The position numbers and the translations under genes were made by a program. A model generated the notes under the pieces. That model had not been told where the DNA came from. It made no database searches and saw nothing but the letters and a program-made list of their open reading frames with translations. DNA of 15,296 bases from an uncultured Gemella sp. (GTDB taxonomy: Bacteria; Bacillota; Bacilli; Staphylococcales; Gemellaceae), in contig CAMBPW010000016.1 in NCBI GenBank assembly GCA_945869755.1, positions 1 through 15,296 of the forward strand, given 5' to 3'. This document shows positions 15,106 through 15,296 of this stretch, in pieces (position 1 is the stretch's first letter; every line of letters begins with the position of its first letter).

Positions 15106-15296
15106 ATGGTTGATATAATAATTATTATAGTTCTTTTTTTAGGAACATATATGGGTTATAGAGCAGGTTTTATAAAACAACTATTTAGTTTAGTAACAAC
15201 TTTATTAGGTTATATAATATCTTTCGCTTTGAGTAGTAGATTAGCGATTTTATTATCAGATTTAATACATTTATATGAGAACCCACTTTTAAAAAA
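15106..15296 (+). CDS. CvpA-family membrane protein, N-terminal part (cut by window end)
   Basis: An open frame starts at ATG 15106, 6 nt behind AGAAAGG (15093-15099), and runs off the window with no stop; 63 complete codons are visible. The first helix, MVDIIIIIVLFLGTYMGYRAGFIKQLFSLVTTLLGYIIS, matches the start of CvpA (colicin V production protein) family members, with the G.Y.GYR.GF..QL.SL pattern. The visible region predicts two membrane helices joined by a short basic loop. B. subtilis YshB belongs to this family. Its function in Firmicutes is unclear; in other bacteria it affects envelope integrity and purF-linked colicin production. It may be co-transcribed with fakA by passage through the dyad. 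Confidence 0.8.
   Translation, partial: MVDIIIIIVLFLGTYMGYRAGFIKQLFSLVTTLLGYIISFALSSRLAILLSDLIHLYENPLLK

Overview
The window is very AT-rich with short intergenic gaps, and every supported gene lies on the + strand. Gene content points to a low-GC Firmicute (Bacillota): a cydABDC cytochrome bd cluster, a 6S RNA-like gene directly upstream of tcdA (the arrangement of bsrA-yrvM in Bacillus subtilis), a Gram-positive comG competence operon, and an Asp23/Gls24-fakA pair (yloU-yloV in B. subtilis). Codon use and gene mix would suit Gemella or a related genus. That genus guess is inference; no marker in the window proves it.

Layout. (1) 1-4632: the end of cydA, then cydB, cydD and cydC, packed with 1 to 3 nt gaps or a 1 nt overlap and closed by an intrinsic terminator. 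They encode a quinol oxidase and the ABC exporter needed to assemble it. (2) 4757-7582: uvrA, alone behind its own weak promoter and without uvrB. (3) 7597-7848: a strong extended -10 promoter, a roughly 180 nt structured RNA best read as 6S RNA, and a terminator; tcdA (tRNA t6A cyclisation) follows only 25 nt later. (4) 8671-9154: a strong promoter, a small XRE-family regulator, an AT-only dyad over its stop codon and a strong terminator-like hairpin. (5) 9173-12888: the comG operon, comGA to a short comGG-like gene, for the competence pilus that takes up DNA. It ends at a 13-bp stem terminator. (6) 12949-15048: a sigma-A type promoter, an Asp23/Gls24 protein and fakA. (7) 15056-15296: a perfect 16-bp dyad and the start of a cvpA-like membrane gene cut by the window edge.

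No CRISPR array, insertion sequence, prophage gene or tRNA was seen. The most interesting signals are regulatory. Three genes or operons (tcdA, comGA, cvpA) begin so close behind a hairpin that no promoter fits between, so their transcription must pass through or begin at it. In the comG operon, three genes share the same start geometry: a GTGAT-containing ribosome binding site whose own GTG is an in-frame decoy start exactly 9 nt before the likely true start. The comG genes overlap everywhere except before the major pilin gene comGC, which alone has a strong separate ribosome binding site.
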